A stretch of DNA of 64,000 nt from Polaromonas sp. GTDB taxonomy: Bacteria; Pseudomonadota; Gammaproteobacteria; Burkholderiales; Burkholderiaceae_C. Position 1 is the first letter of the stretch; each line of letters opens with the position of its first letter. The DNA lies in NCBI GenBank assembly GCA_030654695.1, contig JAURWY010000030.1, positions 1 through 64,000 on the forward strand. The letters are read 5' to 3'. This document shows positions 25,102 through 35,835 of the stretch, piece after piece. The notes under the pieces are model-generated. The model saw only the letters and a list, made by a program, of their open reading frames with translations. It was not told where the DNA came from and ran no database searches. The translations under genes were made by a program, and so were the position numbers.

Positions 25102-25917
25102 ATGCCAGAACTCCCCGAAGTTGAAGTCACCCGCCTGAGCTTTGCCGACCGCATTGCCGGGTCAACCATCATCTCAGTGACGATGGGCAAGCCCTTGCGC
25201 TGGGCGCTCGGTTGTGCGCCAGAGAGTTTGCTCGGGCGCCAAGTGCTGCAAGTCCGGCGGCGTGGTAAATATCTGTTACTGGACCTCAGCCGCGGCTTGC
25301 TGCTGGTACATCTGGGGATGTCGGGCAGCGTGGTCTTTGCCGACCATCTGCCCGCGCTCGGCAAGCACGACCATTTTGAGATGCAGACCTCGTTGGGCAC
25401 CTTGCGTCTGAACGATCCACGTCGCTTTGGCGCGGTGGTGTATGCGCCCAGCGAGGCTGACCCGATCGCGCAAAAGTTGCTGGGGCACTTGGGTGTGGAA
25501 CCTCTCGGCGACGCGTTTGACTTGACCGCGTTTCAGCTCGCGCTGAAGTCCCGGCAAACAGCCATCAAACAAGTGCTATTGGGCGGCGAGATTGTGGTCG
25601 GTGTGGGCAATATTTATGCGTCTGAAACTTTGTTTTTGGCAGGCATCCGGCCCACAGTCCGGGCCGCCAAGATCAGCAAGCCGCGCGCCGCGCTGCTGCA
25701 TGCTGCTATCAAGCAAGTGCTGGCTGACGCGGTTGCCAAAGGTGGCAGCACGCTGCGTGATTTTTCAAATGCGCACGGCGAGCAAGGCCACTTTCAGTTA
25801 GAAGCGATGGTCTACGACCGGGCTGGCCTGCCATGCCGGCGCTGCGAAGCGCCCATCCGCCGCATCGTGCAGGGGCAGCGTTCCACCTTTTATTGCGTCA
25901 ATTGCCAAAAACCTTGA
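25102..25917 (+). CDS. mutM: Formamidopyrimidine-DNA glycosylase MutM (Fpg)
   Basis: 271 residues. The start is fixed at ATG 25102 because processed Fpg must begin with Pro-Glu ('[14 protein letters not shown]'), Pro2 being the Schiff-base nucleophile. The beta-clamp Lys is in 'MGKPLRWAL', the H2TH region is '[20 protein letters not shown]', and the zinc finger ends the protein ('[20 protein letters not shown]', 'CVNC'). It removes 8-oxoguanine and formamidopyrimidine from DNA. mutY follows 19 bases downstream, giving a compact oxidised-guanine repair unit. Confidence 0.97.
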   Translation: MPELPEVEVTRLSFADRIAGSTIISVTMGKPLRWALGCAPESLLGRQVLQVRRRGKYLLLDLSRGLLLVHLGMSGSVVFADHLPALGKHDHFEMQTSLGTLRLNDPRRFGAVVYAPSEADPIAQKLLGHLGVEPLGDAFDLTAFQLALKSRQTAIKQVLLGGEIVVGVGNIYASETLFLAGIRPTVRAAKISKPRAALLHAAIKQVLADAVAKGGSTLRDFSNAHGEQGHFQLEAMVYDRAGLPCRRCEAPIRRIVQGQRSTFYCVNCQKP

Positions 25918-25936
25918 ACTCTCAGACTCCCTGCGC

Positions 25937-27049
25937 ATGACGAAAATTCTTTCCGCCAGCCCATCGGCTGCATCACCACCCCGTGCTTTACCGCTGCGCT
26001 TTGCCACCGATGTGGTGGCTTGGCAAAAGCAACACGGCCGCAGCAGTTTGCCTTGGCAAAACACACGAGATCCGTATCGTGTTTGGTTGTCTGAAATCAT
26101 GCTGCAGCAAACGCAGGTGAGCACAGTACTGGACTACTACGCGCGCTTTTTGCAGCGCTTTCCAGACGTTTCCACTTTGGCCGTGGCCGAGCTCGACGAG
26201 GTGCTGGGGTTCTGGAGCGGCTTGGGTTATTACAGCCGCGCCCGCAATCTCCACCGCTGCGCCCAGCAAGTGGTGAGCGAGCATGGCGGCATTTTTCCGG
26301 CGTCAGCGCTGACCCTGCAAACCTTGCCCGGTATTGGCCGCTCAACCGCCGCGGCTGTTGCCTCGTTTTGTTTCAGCGAACGCGTGGCTATTTTGGACGG
26401 CAACGTCAAACGCGTGCTGACGCGCGTGCTGGCGTATTCGGCTGATCTGGCCCAAGCGTCTGCCGAACGCACTCTGTGGGACTTGGCGGGTGAGCTGCTG
26501 CCGCCAGCCGAGCACATGCCAGCCTACACGCAAGGCGTGATGGACTTGGGCGCATCGGTCTGCTCCACGCGGCAGCCGCAATGCCTGATTTGTCCGGTGC
26601 AAAGCTTGTGTGCGGCGCATCGCGAAGGTCGGCCCGACAGTTACCCGGTGAAGACGCGAAAACTCAAACGCTCATCGCACGCGTTGTGGTTGCTGTGGGC
26701 GCAGCGCACCGATGGTGCGGTGTGGTTGGAGCGGCGTCCAACGCGCGGCATCTGGGGCGGTTTGTACTGCTTGCCAGTGTTCGACAGTGAAGCCGCGTTG
26801 AGCGATGCCGTGCCCGTCGCTGCACGCGTCAAGCTGGCGCCGCAAACGCCTTTTGTGCATGTGTTGACGCACAAGGATTTGCACCTGAAACCCTTCGTGA
26901 GTCAGTTGACGGCCCGCCAGACGTTGGCCGATGAGCTGACCGCGCAAGAGCGCGGCGGTGCCTGGTTTGGACCGACGGCTTGGCAGGCGCTGGGGCTGCC
27001 AGCACCAGTCCGCAAACTGCTTGAAGCTGGCACTGAATCTGGCACTTGA
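25937..27049 (+). CDS. mutY: Adenine DNA glycosylase MutY
   Basis: 370 residues. 'WLSEIMLQQTQVSTVLDYYA' carries the catalytic Glu, 'LPGIGRSTAAAVASFCF' is the HhH, and the catalytic Asp is in 'AILDGNVKRVL'. The 4Fe-4S loop is 'CSTRQPQCLICPVQSLC' (C-x6-C-x2-C-x5-C). The C-terminal NUDIX-like domain ('WLERRPTRGIWGGLYCLP', 'HVLTHKDLHLKPFV') recognises 8-oxoG. It excises A mispaired with 8-oxoG. Adjacent to mutM, acting in the same GO repair pathway. Confidence 0.97.
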   Translation: MTKILSASPSAASPPRALPLRFATDVVAWQKQHGRSSLPWQNTRDPYRVWLSEIMLQQTQVSTVLDYYARFLQRFPDVSTLAVAELDEVLGFWSGLGYYSRARNLHRCAQQVVSEHGGIFPASALTLQTLPGIGRSTAAAVASFCFSERVAILDGNVKRVLTRVLAYSADLAQASAERTLWDLAGELLPPAEHMPAYTQGVMDLGASVCSTRQPQCLICPVQSLCAAHREGRPDSYPVKTRKLKRSSHALWLLWAQRTDGAVWLERRPTRGIWGGLYCLPVFDSEAALSDAVPVAARVKLAPQTPFVHVLTHKDLHLKPFVSQLTARQTLADELTAQERGGAWFGPTAWQALGLPAPVRKLLEAGTESGT

Positions 27050-27170
27050 CGCTGAGCCTTTGAGCGCTGAGACGCGTCTGCAAAGGGAAAACACTGAGGT
27101 GCGCAAGACGAATCATCATTAGCATGGCAACTGTTTTTTGTTGAACTCTTTTCCCCATTCAGGAGACGCC

Positions 27171-27650
27171 ATGCCCAACTACTCACTCAACGTCGACGGA
27201 GCCCAACGGGCGGTACAAGCCGAGGCTGATGAGCCGCTGCTGTATGCCTTGACCGACAAGCTCAAACTCAAGGGCCCCAAGTTTGGTTGTGGCTTGGCCC
27301 AGTGCGGCACCTGCACGGTGTTGGTCGATGGCAAGGCGGTCAGGTCGTGTGTCACGCCGACCAGCTCGGTGGTGGGCAAATCGATTCGCACCTTGGATGG
27401 GTTGGCTAAAAACGGCCAGTTGCATCCGGTGCAAGAAGCCTTTGTACACGAGCAAGCGGCGCAGTGTGGTTACTGCTCGAACGGCTGGATCATGCACAGC
27501 GTGGCCTTGCTGGAGAAAACGCCCAAACCCAGCCAAGCCCAAATCAAGCAAGCTTTCACCAATGTGCAATGTCGCTGCGGCACACAAATGGCCATCATGC
27601 GGGCGGTCAAACGCGCCAGCGACACCATGACCCCGACCGCCAAAGCCTGA
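27171..27650 (+). CDS. iorA: Isoquinoline 1-oxidoreductase-type 2Fe-2S subunit
   Basis: 159 residues from ATG at 27171, with AGGAG upstream. The plant-type cluster motif 'CGLAQCGTCTVLVDGKAVRSC' and the second 2Fe-2S motif 'CGYCSNGWIMHS' with 'CRCGTQMAIMRAV' are both present. This is the small electron-transfer subunit of a xanthine oxidase-family enzyme that lacks a separate FAD subunit (IorAB type). It is followed ten bases later by the molybdenum subunit. The substrate cannot be read from sequence; aldehydes or N-heterocycles are known for the family. Confidence 0.9.
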   Translation: MPNYSLNVDGAQRAVQAEADEPLLYALTDKLKLKGPKFGCGLAQCGTCTVLVDGKAVRSCVTPTSSVVGKSIRTLDGLAKNGQLHPVQEAFVHEQAAQCGYCSNGWIMHSVALLEKTPKPSQAQIKQAFTNVQCRCGTQMAIMRAVKRASDTMTPTAKA

Positions 27651-27660
27651 AGGAATCACC

Positions 27661-29955
27661 ATGAACACACCCAAGCTTTCTCGTCGTGAATTCATGCAGA
27701 CCCAAGGCGCGCTGATCGTCGGCGCCAGTGGATCTGTGTTTGTCGGTGATGCGCTGGCGCAAGCCGCTGCGCCCGTCGTCATTGGCCCGCAACCGACGGC
27801 ACTCGACACCTGGATTCGCATCGCCACCAACGGCCATGTGACGGCCAACTTTGGCAAGATGGATTGTGGCCAAGGCCTAGACACCGCCATTGCGCAAATC
27901 GTTGCCGAAGAACTTGACGTGTCGATAGACTCGGTCAGCGTGGTGATGGGCGACACGCGACTCACGCCCAACCAGGGCGGTGGCAGCGGCAGCACCGGTT
28001 TGCGCATGGGTGCTAAACCGCTGCGCAATGCAGCGGCTGAAGCGCGTCGCTTGTTGGTGGAATCAGCCTCGGCCCGTTTGGGCGTGGCAACCAGCGAGCT
28101 GGCCACCGAAAATGGTCGCGTTTTCGTGAAAGCCAATACCGCTCAGAGCGTGAGCTATGCCGACTTGATTGGTGGCAAAGACTTTGGCGCGTCTTTGAAG
28201 TGGAACAACGCGATTGGCAACGGCATGAACGCGCAAGGCGTGGCCAAGCCCAAAGATGTCTCGCAATACAAGATCGTGGGCCAAGGTATCAGGCGCAAAG
28301 ACATCGCCGACAAGGTGGGCGCTGTCGAGCACTACACCGCCCACATTCGCCCTGACAACCTGCTGCACGCTCGTGCGGTACGCCCGCCTGTGGCGGGTGC
28401 CATACCAGTGTCGGTGGACGCCGCGTCGATTGCCGACATTGCGGGCGCCAAGCATTTTGTCAAAGGTGGCTTCGTCGCCGTGTTGGCTGAGACCGAATGG
28501 AACGCGGTGCGGGCAGCGCGTCAACTCAAGGTCACTTGGTCAGAGGTGCACAACCCGCTGGGCGGTGGTGAAGGCCAAGTGTTTGAGCACATCCGTGTAG
28601 CACCCGTCACCGCGTCCAACGCTGTTCCTATGTTTGGCGGTAAAAAAGCCTATGACGCCAAGCCGACGATGGCCGCCTTGGCTGCGTCCAAGCGCGTGAT
28701 CGAGGCCGATTACGAGTGTGCCTTTCAATCGCACGCACGCATGGCCGCTTCGTGCGGCGTGGTCGATGTCAAAGGCGACCAAGTGCAGGTCTGGGCCGAT
28801 GTGCAAAAGCCGCATTACTTGCGTGAAGGGATTGCCAAGTTCTTGGGCGTCCCGCAAGAAAATGTGCAAGTGAAGTGGATGCACGGTGCCGGCTCCTATG
28901 GCCGCAGCGATGCCGATGAGGCACCGTATGAAGCGGCGCTGTTGTCCAAAGAGTTTGGTCGACCCGTGCGCATGCAGTGGTCACGTGCCGAAGGCATCGC
29001 CTGGGACCCCAAAGCGCCGGCCGCCGTGATCACCATGAAAGCGGGCTTGGACGAGGCCAACAACGTGACGGGCTGGTTGCTCAAAGCCAAGGGATTCAAC
29101 GGCTGGGACGTCAAGTTCAACGCCGAGAGCCCAGAGCACACCTTGGTCGGCATGCAAACGGGCCATAAAAAATGGAACGCTTACAACTTCAACGTGCCCG
29201 AAGAAAGCTACAAGTTCAACAACCATGTGCAATGGTGGGAAACCATTCCACCGTACTTGGAGCAAGCATCGCCCATGCGTACGGCCCACATGCGTGCGCC
29301 GCAAGAAATGCAAACGCGCTTTGGCCAAGAGTGCTTCATCGATGAGGTGGCGCACGCTGCTGGCATGGACCCAGTGGCTTTTCGCCTCAAGCACATGCAA
29401 GACCCGCGTGAAGCCGACGTGGTGAAAGCCGCTGCAGAAAAACTGGGCTGGACGACGCGGACCAAGGCTCGCGGCAAATCCACCGCCAAGGTGATGACCG
29501 GACGTGGCATGGCTTTGCATTCGGGTTATCAGTCCTACGCGGCGGTGGCGTGCGAGGTCCAAGTGCACCGCGACACCGGTCGCATTTGGGTCAAGAAGCT
29601 GGTGGTGGCCAACGACTGTGGCTTGATCGTCAACCCGATGGGCGTGCGCGCTGCGATCGAGGGACAAATCATGCAGGGCATCAGTCGCGCTCTGTATGAG
29701 GAAGTGCATTTCGACTCGAATAGCGTCACCAGCGTGGACTGGAACAGCTACCGCATTGCCAACTTGGATGACCTTCCTGGCCAGGTGGAACTTGTGTTGC
29801 TCAACCGTCCCGACAAGCCGATTGGCGGTGCCGGTGAGCCGGCCATCGTGTGCTTACCTGCGGCGATTGCCAATGCGGTGTTTGACGCCACGGGCGTGCG
29901 CATTCGACGCTACCCGCTGGCACCGGCACGCGTCAAGCAAGCGCTGAGGACCTGA
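27661..29955 (+). CDS. iorB: Isoquinoline 1-oxidoreductase-type molybdopterin-binding large subunit
   Basis: 764 residues. A twin-arginine signal 'SRREFMQTQGALIVGASGSV' (about 7-26) ends near 'DALAQ'. Molybdopterin-contacting segments include 'ATNGHVTANFGKMDCGQGLD', 'NQGGGSGSTGLRMG', 'MRAPQEMQTRFGQECFID' and the active-site Glu in 'PIGGAGEPAIVCLPAAI'. The family binds Mo-molybdopterin-cytosine dinucleotide. The complex should be folded and loaded in the cytoplasm and exported by Tat with its 2Fe-2S partner. No XdhC-type maturation genes are adjacent. Confidence 0.92.
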   Translation: MNTPKLSRREFMQTQGALIVGASGSVFVGDALAQAAAPVVIGPQPTALDTWIRIATNGHVTANFGKMDCGQGLDTAIAQIVAEELDVSIDSVSVVMGDTRLTPNQGGGSGSTGLRMGAKPLRNAAAEARRLLVESASARLGVATSELATENGRVFVKANTAQSVSYADLIGGKDFGASLKWNNAIGNGMNAQGVAKPKDVSQYKIVGQGIRRKDIADKVGAVEHYTAHIRPDNLLHARAVRPPVAGAIPVSVDAASIADIAGAKHFVKGGFVAVLAETEWNAVRAARQLKVTWSEVHNPLGGGEGQVFEHIRVAPVTASNAVPMFGGKKAYDAKPTMAALAASKRVIEADYECAFQSHARMAASCGVVDVKGDQVQVWADVQKPHYLREGIAKFLGVPQENVQVKWMHGAGSYGRSDADEAPYEAALLSKEFGRPVRMQWSRAEGIAWDPKAPAAVITMKAGLDEANNVTGWLLKAKGFNGWDVKFNAESPEHTLVGMQTGHKKWNAYNFNVPEESYKFNNHVQWWETIPPYLEQASPMRTAHMRAPQEMQTRFGQECFIDEVAHAAGMDPVAFRLKHMQDPREADVVKAAAEKLGWTTRTKARGKSTAKVMTGRGMALHSGYQSYAAVACEVQVHRDTGRIWVKKLVVANDCGLIVNPMGVRAAIEGQIMQGISRALYEEVHFDSNSVTSVDWNSYRIANLDDLPGQVELVLLNRPDKPIGGAGEPAIVCLPAAIANAVFDATGVRIRRYPLAPARVKQALRT

Positions 29956-29959
29956 CGTT

Positions 29960-31216
29960 TCAGGCGTTTGCTTTGACGGTGCTGACGGTGCTGAGATTGG
30001 GCAAGAACCAAGCGACCAGTCCCAGCGCCGGTAGGTAGGCGCAGAGGTGATAAATAAACACGATGCCCTGTGCGTCGGCGATGTAACCCATGACGGCAGC
30101 ACCGAGTCCGCCGAGTCCGAACGCCAGTCCAAAGAACATCCCTGACACCAGGCCAACGCGGCCTGGTATCAGCTCATGGGCGTACACCAAGATGGCCGGA
30201 AAGGCTGAGGCCATCAGCATGCCGATGATGATCGTGAGCACGCCTGTCCAGAACAGGTCAGCATAGGGCAGCGCCAACGTAAACGGTAGGGCGCCCAAAA
30301 TGGAAATCCAAATCATGGGTTTGCGGCCGATCCGGTCTGTCAAGGCACCACCGACCAAGGTACCCACTGCGATCGAGGCCATGAAAACAAACAACTGAAC
30401 CTGCGCGGCTTGTACCGGCAGTTGGAAGCGTTCGATCAAATAAAAAGTAAAGAAGGAGGTCAGGCTCGCGCTGTAGACGTTCTTTGAAAACAGCAGCAAC
30501 ATCAGCACACTGACCAGAAAAAAGACCCGGGCGCGTGTCAAGTTGTGCGTTTGGGTCGTTGTCCGTGCCGCCGCATGGCTGGGTTGCGAGCGTGCCCGGT
30601 ACCACATGCCAATGCGGGTTAAAAGCCCTACGGCAAGGAGCGCCGCGAGCGAGATCCAGGCAATGGCGCCTTGGCCGCGTGGCAGGACGATAAAGGCAGC
30701 CAGCAGCGGACCGACGGCCTGTCCGATGTTGCCGCCAACTTGAAAAAAGGCTTGGGCGCTGCCATAGCGGCCACCAGACGCCATGCGTGCAACGCGTGAG
30801 GCCTCGGGGTGAAAAATCGCAGAGCCGGTACCGACCAGTGCAGCCGCCAACAGAATCGCCATGTAGTTGTGTGCGACCGACAGCAGCAGCAAACCGATCA
30901 GCGTTGAGCACATGCCCAGCACCAGTGAGTAAGGTTGCGGGCGTTTGTCGGTGTAAAAGCCGACGGTTGGCTGCAACAACGAGGCCGTCAATTGAAAGGC
31001 CAGCGTGATGATGCCGATCTGGGCAAAGTCCAGATTGAACTCCTGCTTGAACAGCGGATACAAGGCAGGGATCAGGGACTGAATGAGGTCATTGAGCAGG
31101 TGACAAAAGCTCAGTGAGATCAAGACCGGCACAGCCGCCGCTTGTGCGGTCAGACCATTGTCGGGCGCGGTCATTGCGCTCTTGGGGCGTTCCGTTGAGA
31201 TCGCTAGATTGTTCAT
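29960..31216 (-). CDS. MFS transporter, fosmidomycin-resistance (Fsr)-like
   Basis: 418 residues from ATG at 31216; a longer in-frame reading to 31312 overlaps rapZ. About 12 membrane segments. 'ISLSFCHLLNDLIQSLIPAL' starts TM1 and is characteristic of Fsr-type pumps; 'GSAIFHPEASRVARMASGGR' and 'FQVGGNIGQAVGPLLAAFIV' are the family's loop 4-5 signature. E. coli Fsr exports fosmidomycin; the natural substrate here is unknown. It is downstream of rapZ on the same strand and convergent with the iorAB pair, with a four-base gap. Confidence 0.87.
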   Translation of the reverse strand: MNNLAISTERPKSAMTAPDNGLTAQAAAVPVLISLSFCHLLNDLIQSLIPALYPLFKQEFNLDFAQIGIITLAFQLTASLLQPTVGFYTDKRPQPYSLVLGMCSTLIGLLLLSVAHNYMAILLAAALVGTGSAIFHPEASRVARMASGGRYGSAQAFFQVGGNIGQAVGPLLAAFIVLPRGQGAIAWISLAALLAVGLLTRIGMWYRARSQPSHAAARTTTQTHNLTRARVFFLVSVLMLLLFSKNVYSASLTSFFTFYLIERFQLPVQAAQVQLFVFMASIAVGTLVGGALTDRIGRKPMIWISILGALPFTLALPYADLFWTGVLTIIIGMLMASAFPAILVYAHELIPGRVGLVSGMFFGLAFGLGGLGAAVMGYIADAQGIVFIYHLCAYLPALGLVAWFLPNLSTVSTVKANA

Positions 31217-31266
31217 GGTTGATGCTGCGCCAATAGCTGGCGCGTTAGTCAGTGAATGCTTAAAGG

Positions 31267-32166
31267 TCAGCGCAAGGCGTCGAGTTCTCGGTGTCGCTTG
31301 AGTGTTTGCCATTGCTGGTTGAAGGCCAGCGTCAGCGCTTCCACCAAGTACACCGACCGGTGTTGGCCACCGGTGCAGCCAATGGCCACCGTGACATAGC
31401 TCCGGTGGTCACGGACCAGCGCCTGCAACCAACGTTGAATGAACTGCTCAATACTGCTGAACATCTCAGCCACTTCAGGGTGCGACCGCAGGTAGTCGGC
31501 GACCGGTTGATCACGCCCAGTGAGGTCGCGCAACTCACTTTCGTAATGCGGATTCGGTAGCATCCGGACGTCAAAAACAAAGTCCGCGTCCAGTGGCACG
31601 CCGCGTTTGAAGGCGAAGGATTCAAACACCAGCGTGAGGCGGTCGACAGGCGCAGATATCAGCGTTTTGACATAAGCCTGTAACTGCGACGAACGGATGA
31701 TGCTGGTGTCCAGCACCAGCGCTTGCTCACGCATGTCACCGAGCAATTCGCGTTCGAGCTCAATGGCTTCGACCAACGCCCGGTGCTGGTCTGCAACGCC
31801 GACGCGTGACAACGGATGCATGCGTCGCGTTTCTGAAAAACGTCGCACCAGGGTGTCGGTGCTGGCATCGAGAAAAATAGATTTGACGGCCATGCCTTGC
31901 TCGCGAAGTGCCCGCAGTTGCTGCGGCACTTGCGGTAGCGAGGCGGCGCTGCGAACGTCCATGGCGATCGCTACGCGGCTCGCGCCATGCTTCAGTTCAA
32001 GCTCGACAAAGCTGTTCAGCAACTCGGGCGGCAGGTTGTCTACGCAGTAGTAACCGGCGTCTTCAAGCGCGTTCAGCGCCACTGATTTTCCGGAGCCGGA
32101 CATCCCGGTGATCAGCACCATGTCCATGGCTTGCGCGTTGCTTGTGTTCTTCATGTCGTTGCTCAT
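31267..32166 (-). CDS. rapZ: RapZ (YvcJ-family) nucleotide-binding RNase adapter
   Basis: 299 residues. A Walker A '[20 protein letters not shown]' is near residues 18-37. '[18 protein letters not shown]' and the C-terminal '[18 protein letters not shown]' are diagnostic of RapZ/YvcJ. In E. coli it delivers the sRNA GlmZ to RNase E and senses GlcN6P; in other bacteria the role differs, so only the family is certain. The ATG overlaps the recN stop (ATGA). Confidence 0.93.
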   Translation of the reverse strand: MSNDMKNTSNAQAMDMVLITGMSGSGKSVALNALEDAGYYCVDNLPPELLNSFVELELKHGASRVAIAMDVRSAASLPQVPQQLRALREQGMAVKSIFLDASTDTLVRRFSETRRMHPLSRVGVADQHRALVEAIELERELLGDMREQALVLDTSIIRSSQLQAYVKTLISAPVDRLTLVFESFAFKRGVPLDADFVFDVRMLPNPHYESELRDLTGRDQPVADYLRSHPEVAEMFSSIEQFIQRWLQALVRDHRSYVTVAIGCTGGQHRSVYLVEALTLAFNQQWQTLKRHRELDALR

Positions 32167-33806
32167 TGGCCGAGCATTTCTTTGGCGTGCGCCAGTGTGG
32201 TGCCGGAGAGTTTTTCGCCGCCCAGCATGCGCGCAATTTCGGCGACGCGTTGTTCGTTGTCAACGGCACCCACGGTGCTGGCGGTGCCCGTTTTGTCGCT
32301 GCGTTTGGCCACCACCAGGTGCTGGTCGGCACAGGCGGCGACTTGCGGCAGGTGGGTGACGGCCATCACTTGACGGTCTTTGCCGAGTTGCTTCATGAGC
32401 CGGCCAACCGTTTCTGCCACCGCGCCACCGACGCCAGAATCCACCTCGTCAAAAATCAGCGTTTCGGCCTGACCGAGTTGGCTGGTGGTGACCGCAATCG
32501 CCAGCGCGATGCGCGACAGTTCGCCGCCAGAAGCCACTTTGCCAACCGGCCTCGGCGTGCTGCCGCTGTGGCCAGCGACTAAAAATTCAGCTTGTTCCAG
32601 CCCGTGCGCTGCGGCTTGTTCGAGATTGCCAAGCGTGACTTGAAATTGGCCGCCCTGCATGCCCAAACCTTGCATCGCAACGGTGATGGCTTTGCCCAGC
32701 GCCGGTGCTGCTTTGGTGCGCGCGGCCGTGATGATTTTGGCTTCAGCCAGATACGCGGTTTGTGCGTTGCCGACCGCGCGCTCGAGCGCCGCCAAATCGG
32801 TGGCGGCATCCAGCTTTTGCAGCTCTTGCCGCCAGCTCGCCAGCAACTCGGGCAACTCGGCCGGCGGGCGTTTGTAGCGGCGCGCCAAGCTGACCCAACT
32901 GGCGAGTCGTTCATCCAATTCGTTGAGGCGCTGCGGTTCCAGCTCGGAATGTCGGGCATAGCCATTCAGGGAATGCACGGCGTCTTCAGCTTGTGCCAAG
33001 GCGCTGTGCAGTACTTCTAACGGACCGGTAAATTGCGGCTCAATGTGCGCTTGCGCTTGCAGTGCCGAAATGGCCCGACCCAGCTGGCTGGTGGCGTTGT
33101 CGTCGGCATCTTGCAAAGCATTCAGCGCCGCTTCTACGGCGTCTCGCAAGGCCTGCGCGTTCGACAGGCGGCTGTGCTGCGTGTTGAGCTCATCCCATTC
33201 GTCGGTACCGGGTGCCAGCTTGTCTAGCTCGCCAATTTGCCAGGCCAGTCGCTCTTGTTCGCGCTGCAGGCTGTCTTGTGCGCTGCGGGCTTCGTCCAGT
33301 GTTTTTTGGGCGGCACGCCAAGCTTGCCAGCAGGGACTTAATTTGTTCAGCGACACGCCTGCATAGGCGTCCAGCAAACCGCGCACTGAGTCTGGGCGGG
33401 TCAGGCTTTGCCACGCGTGCTGGCCGTGAATGTCAACCAACTGATCGGCGATGTCTTTGAGCTGCGAGGCGGTGGCCGGGCTGCCATTGATCCATGCACG
33501 GCTCTTGCCCTGCGCATCAATCGTGCGCCGCAGCAGCAAGTCGTCTTCAATCGGCAGGCCTTTGTCTTCAAGCCACGTCAGCAGCGGTGCGGTGCAGCTG
33601 AACGTGGCACTGATCTCGCAGCGCTCTGCGCCTTCGCGGACCACGGCGGCGTCAGCGCGGGCACCCAGCGCGAGTTGCAACGCATCAATCAAGATCGACT
33701 TACCGGCGCCGGTTTCGCCTGTGAGCACGGTGAAGCCGCTGGCGAGTTCAAGCTCCAGTTCGCGAACGATGACAAAGTCCCGGAGGTAAATACGTTTGAG
33801 GCTCAT
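32163..33806 (-). CDS. recN: DNA repair protein RecN
   Basis: 547 residues. N-terminal Walker A '[20 protein letters not shown]', central coiled coil (about 150-370) and a C-terminal head with '[20 protein letters not shown]' (signature) and '[20 protein letters not shown]' (Walker B). It is an SMC-like ATPase for double-strand-break repair, normally SOS-induced; I could not see a clear LexA box within the short nadK-recN junction. It lies three bases after nadK in a nadK-recN-rapZ operon. Confidence 0.95.
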   Translation of the reverse strand: MSLKRIYLRDFVIVRELELELASGFTVLTGETGAGKSILIDALQLALGARADAAVVREGAERCEISATFSCTAPLLTWLEDKGLPIEDDLLLRRTIDAQGKSRAWINGSPATASQLKDIADQLVDIHGQHAWQSLTRPDSVRGLLDAYAGVSLNKLSPCWQAWRAAQKTLDEARSAQDSLQREQERLAWQIGELDKLAPGTDEWDELNTQHSRLSNAQALRDAVEAALNALQDADDNATSQLGRAISALQAQAHIEPQFTGPLEVLHSALAQAEDAVHSLNGYARHSELEPQRLNELDERLASWVSLARRYKRPPAELPELLASWRQELQKLDAATDLAALERAVGNAQTAYLAEAKIITAARTKAAPALGKAITVAMQGLGMQGGQFQVTLGNLEQAAAHGLEQAEFLVAGHSGSTPRPVGKVASGGELSRIALAIAVTTSQLGQAETLIFDEVDSGVGGAVAETVGRLMKQLGKDRQVMAVTHLPQVAACADQHLVVAKRSDKTGTASTVGAVDNEQRVAEIARMLGGEKLSGTTLAHAKEMLGQ

Positions 33807-33809
33807 GAC

Positions 33810-34685
33810 TCAGGCAACGCCTTCGTTCCAGTGCAGTTTTTTGCGCAAGGTGTCGAAGTAGCTCCAACCGACTGGGTGCAAAAAGCGCACCTGGTGTTCA
33901 GAGCGCCGAACGATGATGCGGTCGCCGTGCAACAGACTGGTCAGGGTTTGCATATCGAAGTTGGCGCTGGCGTCGCGGCCGGCCACAATTTCGACGGCGA
34001 TCTCGCCTTTGTCAGACAGCACGATCGGTCTATTTGCCAAGTTGTGTGGGGCGATCGGCACCAAGATCCAGCCGCCAATCGACGGATGCAACAAGGGCCC
34101 CCCCACCGACAGCGAGTAAGCCGTGGAGCCGGTGGGTGACGCAATGATCAAACCGTCAGCCCGCTGGTTGGCCACAAAGCGGCCGTCGACTTCAACCCTT
34201 AGTTCGACCATGCCGGCCGAGACGCCACGGTTCACCACAACGTCATTCATGGCGGTGGCATTGAAAACGCAGTGACCACCACGGACCACTTTGGCTTGCA
34301 TCATCCAGCGCGGGTCTTCGTCGTAGTGGCCTTGCAGAATGGGTGCCAGTGTGGTTTGGTATTCCTCAAAAGCGATGTCGGTGATGAAGCCCAGCCTGCC
34401 TTGGTTGATGCCGACCAAGGGCACGCCAAACTGCGCCAGTTGCCGGCCAATTCCGAGCATGGTGCCGTCGCCGCCAACCACCAGACCGAGGTCGCATTGC
34501 GCGCCAATTTGCGCAACATTGAGAATCGGGTAAGTGGTGATGCCAGCATTGCTGGCGGTGTCTTCTTCAATCGCCACCTCGCAACCCTGCGCGCCCAAAA
34601 ACTGTGCGATGCCTTCAAGCGCCGACCGCGAGCCCTGGGCGTGGTACTTGCCAATCAGGGCAACGTGGCGGAATTTTGACTTCAT
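33810..34685 (-). CDS. nadK: NAD kinase
   Basis: 291 residues. '[20 protein letters not shown]' is the GGDGT catalytic motif, and '[20 protein letters not shown]' with '[19 protein letters not shown]' forms the NAD-binding domain. It phosphorylates NAD to NADP with ATP or polyphosphate. Start at ATG 34685, divergent from hrcA (49-base gap), the conserved hrcA/nadK arrangement of many Proteobacteria. Confidence 0.96.
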   Translation of the reverse strand: MKSKFRHVALIGKYHAQGSRSALEGIAQFLGAQGCEVAIEEDTASNAGITTYPILNVAQIGAQCDLGLVVGGDGTMLGIGRQLAQFGVPLVGINQGRLGFITDIAFEEYQTTLAPILQGHYDEDPRWMMQAKVVRGGHCVFNATAMNDVVVNRGVSAGMVELRVEVDGRFVANQRADGLIIASPTGSTAYSLSVGGPLLHPSIGGWILVPIAPHNLANRPIVLSDKGEIAVEIVAGRDASANFDMQTLTSLLHGDRIIVRRSEHQVRFLHPVGWSYFDTLRKKLHWNEGVA

Positions 34686-34734
34686 TTTTAAATTACATCA
34701 CAACCGAGACGCTTGAATCCGTAGAATCGCCAGC

Positions 34735-35751
34735 ATGCTTGATGATCGTGCGAAGTTATTGCTCAAAGCGCTGGTAGAGCGCTACATTGCCGACGGCCAG
34801 CCGGTCGGCTCGCGCACGCTGTCCAAGGCCTCGGGGGTGGAGTTGTCGCCGGCCACTATCCGCAATGTCATGAGCGATCTAGAGGAGCAAGGGCTGATCA
34901 TCAGCCCGCACACCTCGGCTGGGCGAGTACCCACGGCCCGGGGTTATCGGCTGTTTGTCGACACCATGCTCACGCTGCAACCTGCGCATCTTGGTTCAGG
35001 CTTGATGGGGGGGCATCAGTTGGCACCCGACCAGCCGCAAAAAGTTCTGACCAACGCGGCGCACATGCTTTCTAATTTGTCGCAGTTCGTTGGCGTGGTG
35101 ATGGCGCCCAAGCGGACGTCGGTGTTTCGGCACATTGAATTTCTCCGGCTGTCAGACCGGCGCGTGCTGGTCATCATCGTGTCGCCTGACGGTGATGTGC
35201 AAAACCGGGTGATCTTCACGGAGACTGATTTTTCGCAGAGTCAGCTGATAGAAGCCGCTAACTTCTTGAATTCTCATTACGCTGGCATGGCCATGGAAGA
35301 AGTCCGCGAGCGCCTTAAAAATGAGGTCGAAGCCCTGCGTGGCGAAATTGCCAGCCTGATGCAGGCGGCCGTCAAAGTCAGCGCAGAAGCGATCGAGGCT
35401 AGCGACGAAGTCGTGGTCTCTGGCGAGCGCAACCTGTTGGCCGTCAGCGACTTTTCAGGCGACATGAGCAGCCTGCGCAAACTGTTCGATTTGTTTGAGC
35501 AAAAAGCCCAGCTCATGCGGTTGTTGGACGTTTCCAGCCGCGCTGAAGGTGTGCGTATCTACATTGGCGGCGAAAGCCAGGTCATTCCGTACCAGGAACT
35601 GTCTGTAGTGACGGCGCCGTATGAAGTTGATGGACAAGTCGTCGGCACACTGGGTGTGATCGGCCCGATGCGCATGCCGTACGAGAAAATGATTCAAATC
35701 GTCGACATCACGTCCAAGCTGGTGAGCACGGCTTTGAGTCACAGTAAATAG
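34735..35751 (+). CDS. hrcA: Heat-inducible transcription repressor HrcA
   Basis: 338 residues. A winged HTH at the N-terminus ('[20 protein letters not shown]', '[20 protein letters not shown]', '[20 protein letters not shown]'), then a GAF-like domain and an inserted domain, ending '[20 protein letters not shown]'. It represses groE/dnaK-type operons by binding CIRCE elements with GroEL help. I see no CIRCE repeat in the 49-base region upstream. No Shine-Dalgarno is visible; a TAGAAT box lies only seven bases before the ATG. Confidence 0.96.
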   Translation: MLDDRAKLLLKALVERYIADGQPVGSRTLSKASGVELSPATIRNVMSDLEEQGLIISPHTSAGRVPTARGYRLFVDTMLTLQPAHLGSGLMGGHQLAPDQPQKVLTNAAHMLSNLSQFVGVVMAPKRTSVFRHIEFLRLSDRRVLVIIVSPDGDVQNRVIFTETDFSQSQLIEAANFLNSHYAGMAMEEVRERLKNEVEALRGEIASLMQAAVKVSAEAIEASDEVVVSGERNLLAVSDFSGDMSSLRKLFDLFEQKAQLMRLLDVSSRAEGVRIYIGGESQVIPYQELSVVTAPYEVDGQVVGTLGVIGPMRMPYEKMIQIVDITSKLVSTALSHSK

Positions 35752-35835
35752 AATTCGATCTCTCGGGGGCCTTGCATCGGCTTTGAATGCCTCCAACTTG
35801 CATTGGTTCGGCTTCAACACTTCAAAGGTAATTCC

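Noticed and set aside
25080-25400. N-terminal extension of the TPR protein back to 25400
   Set aside because: It overlaps the mutM start and lacks family-like sequence; the ATG at 25079 gives a clean signal peptide.
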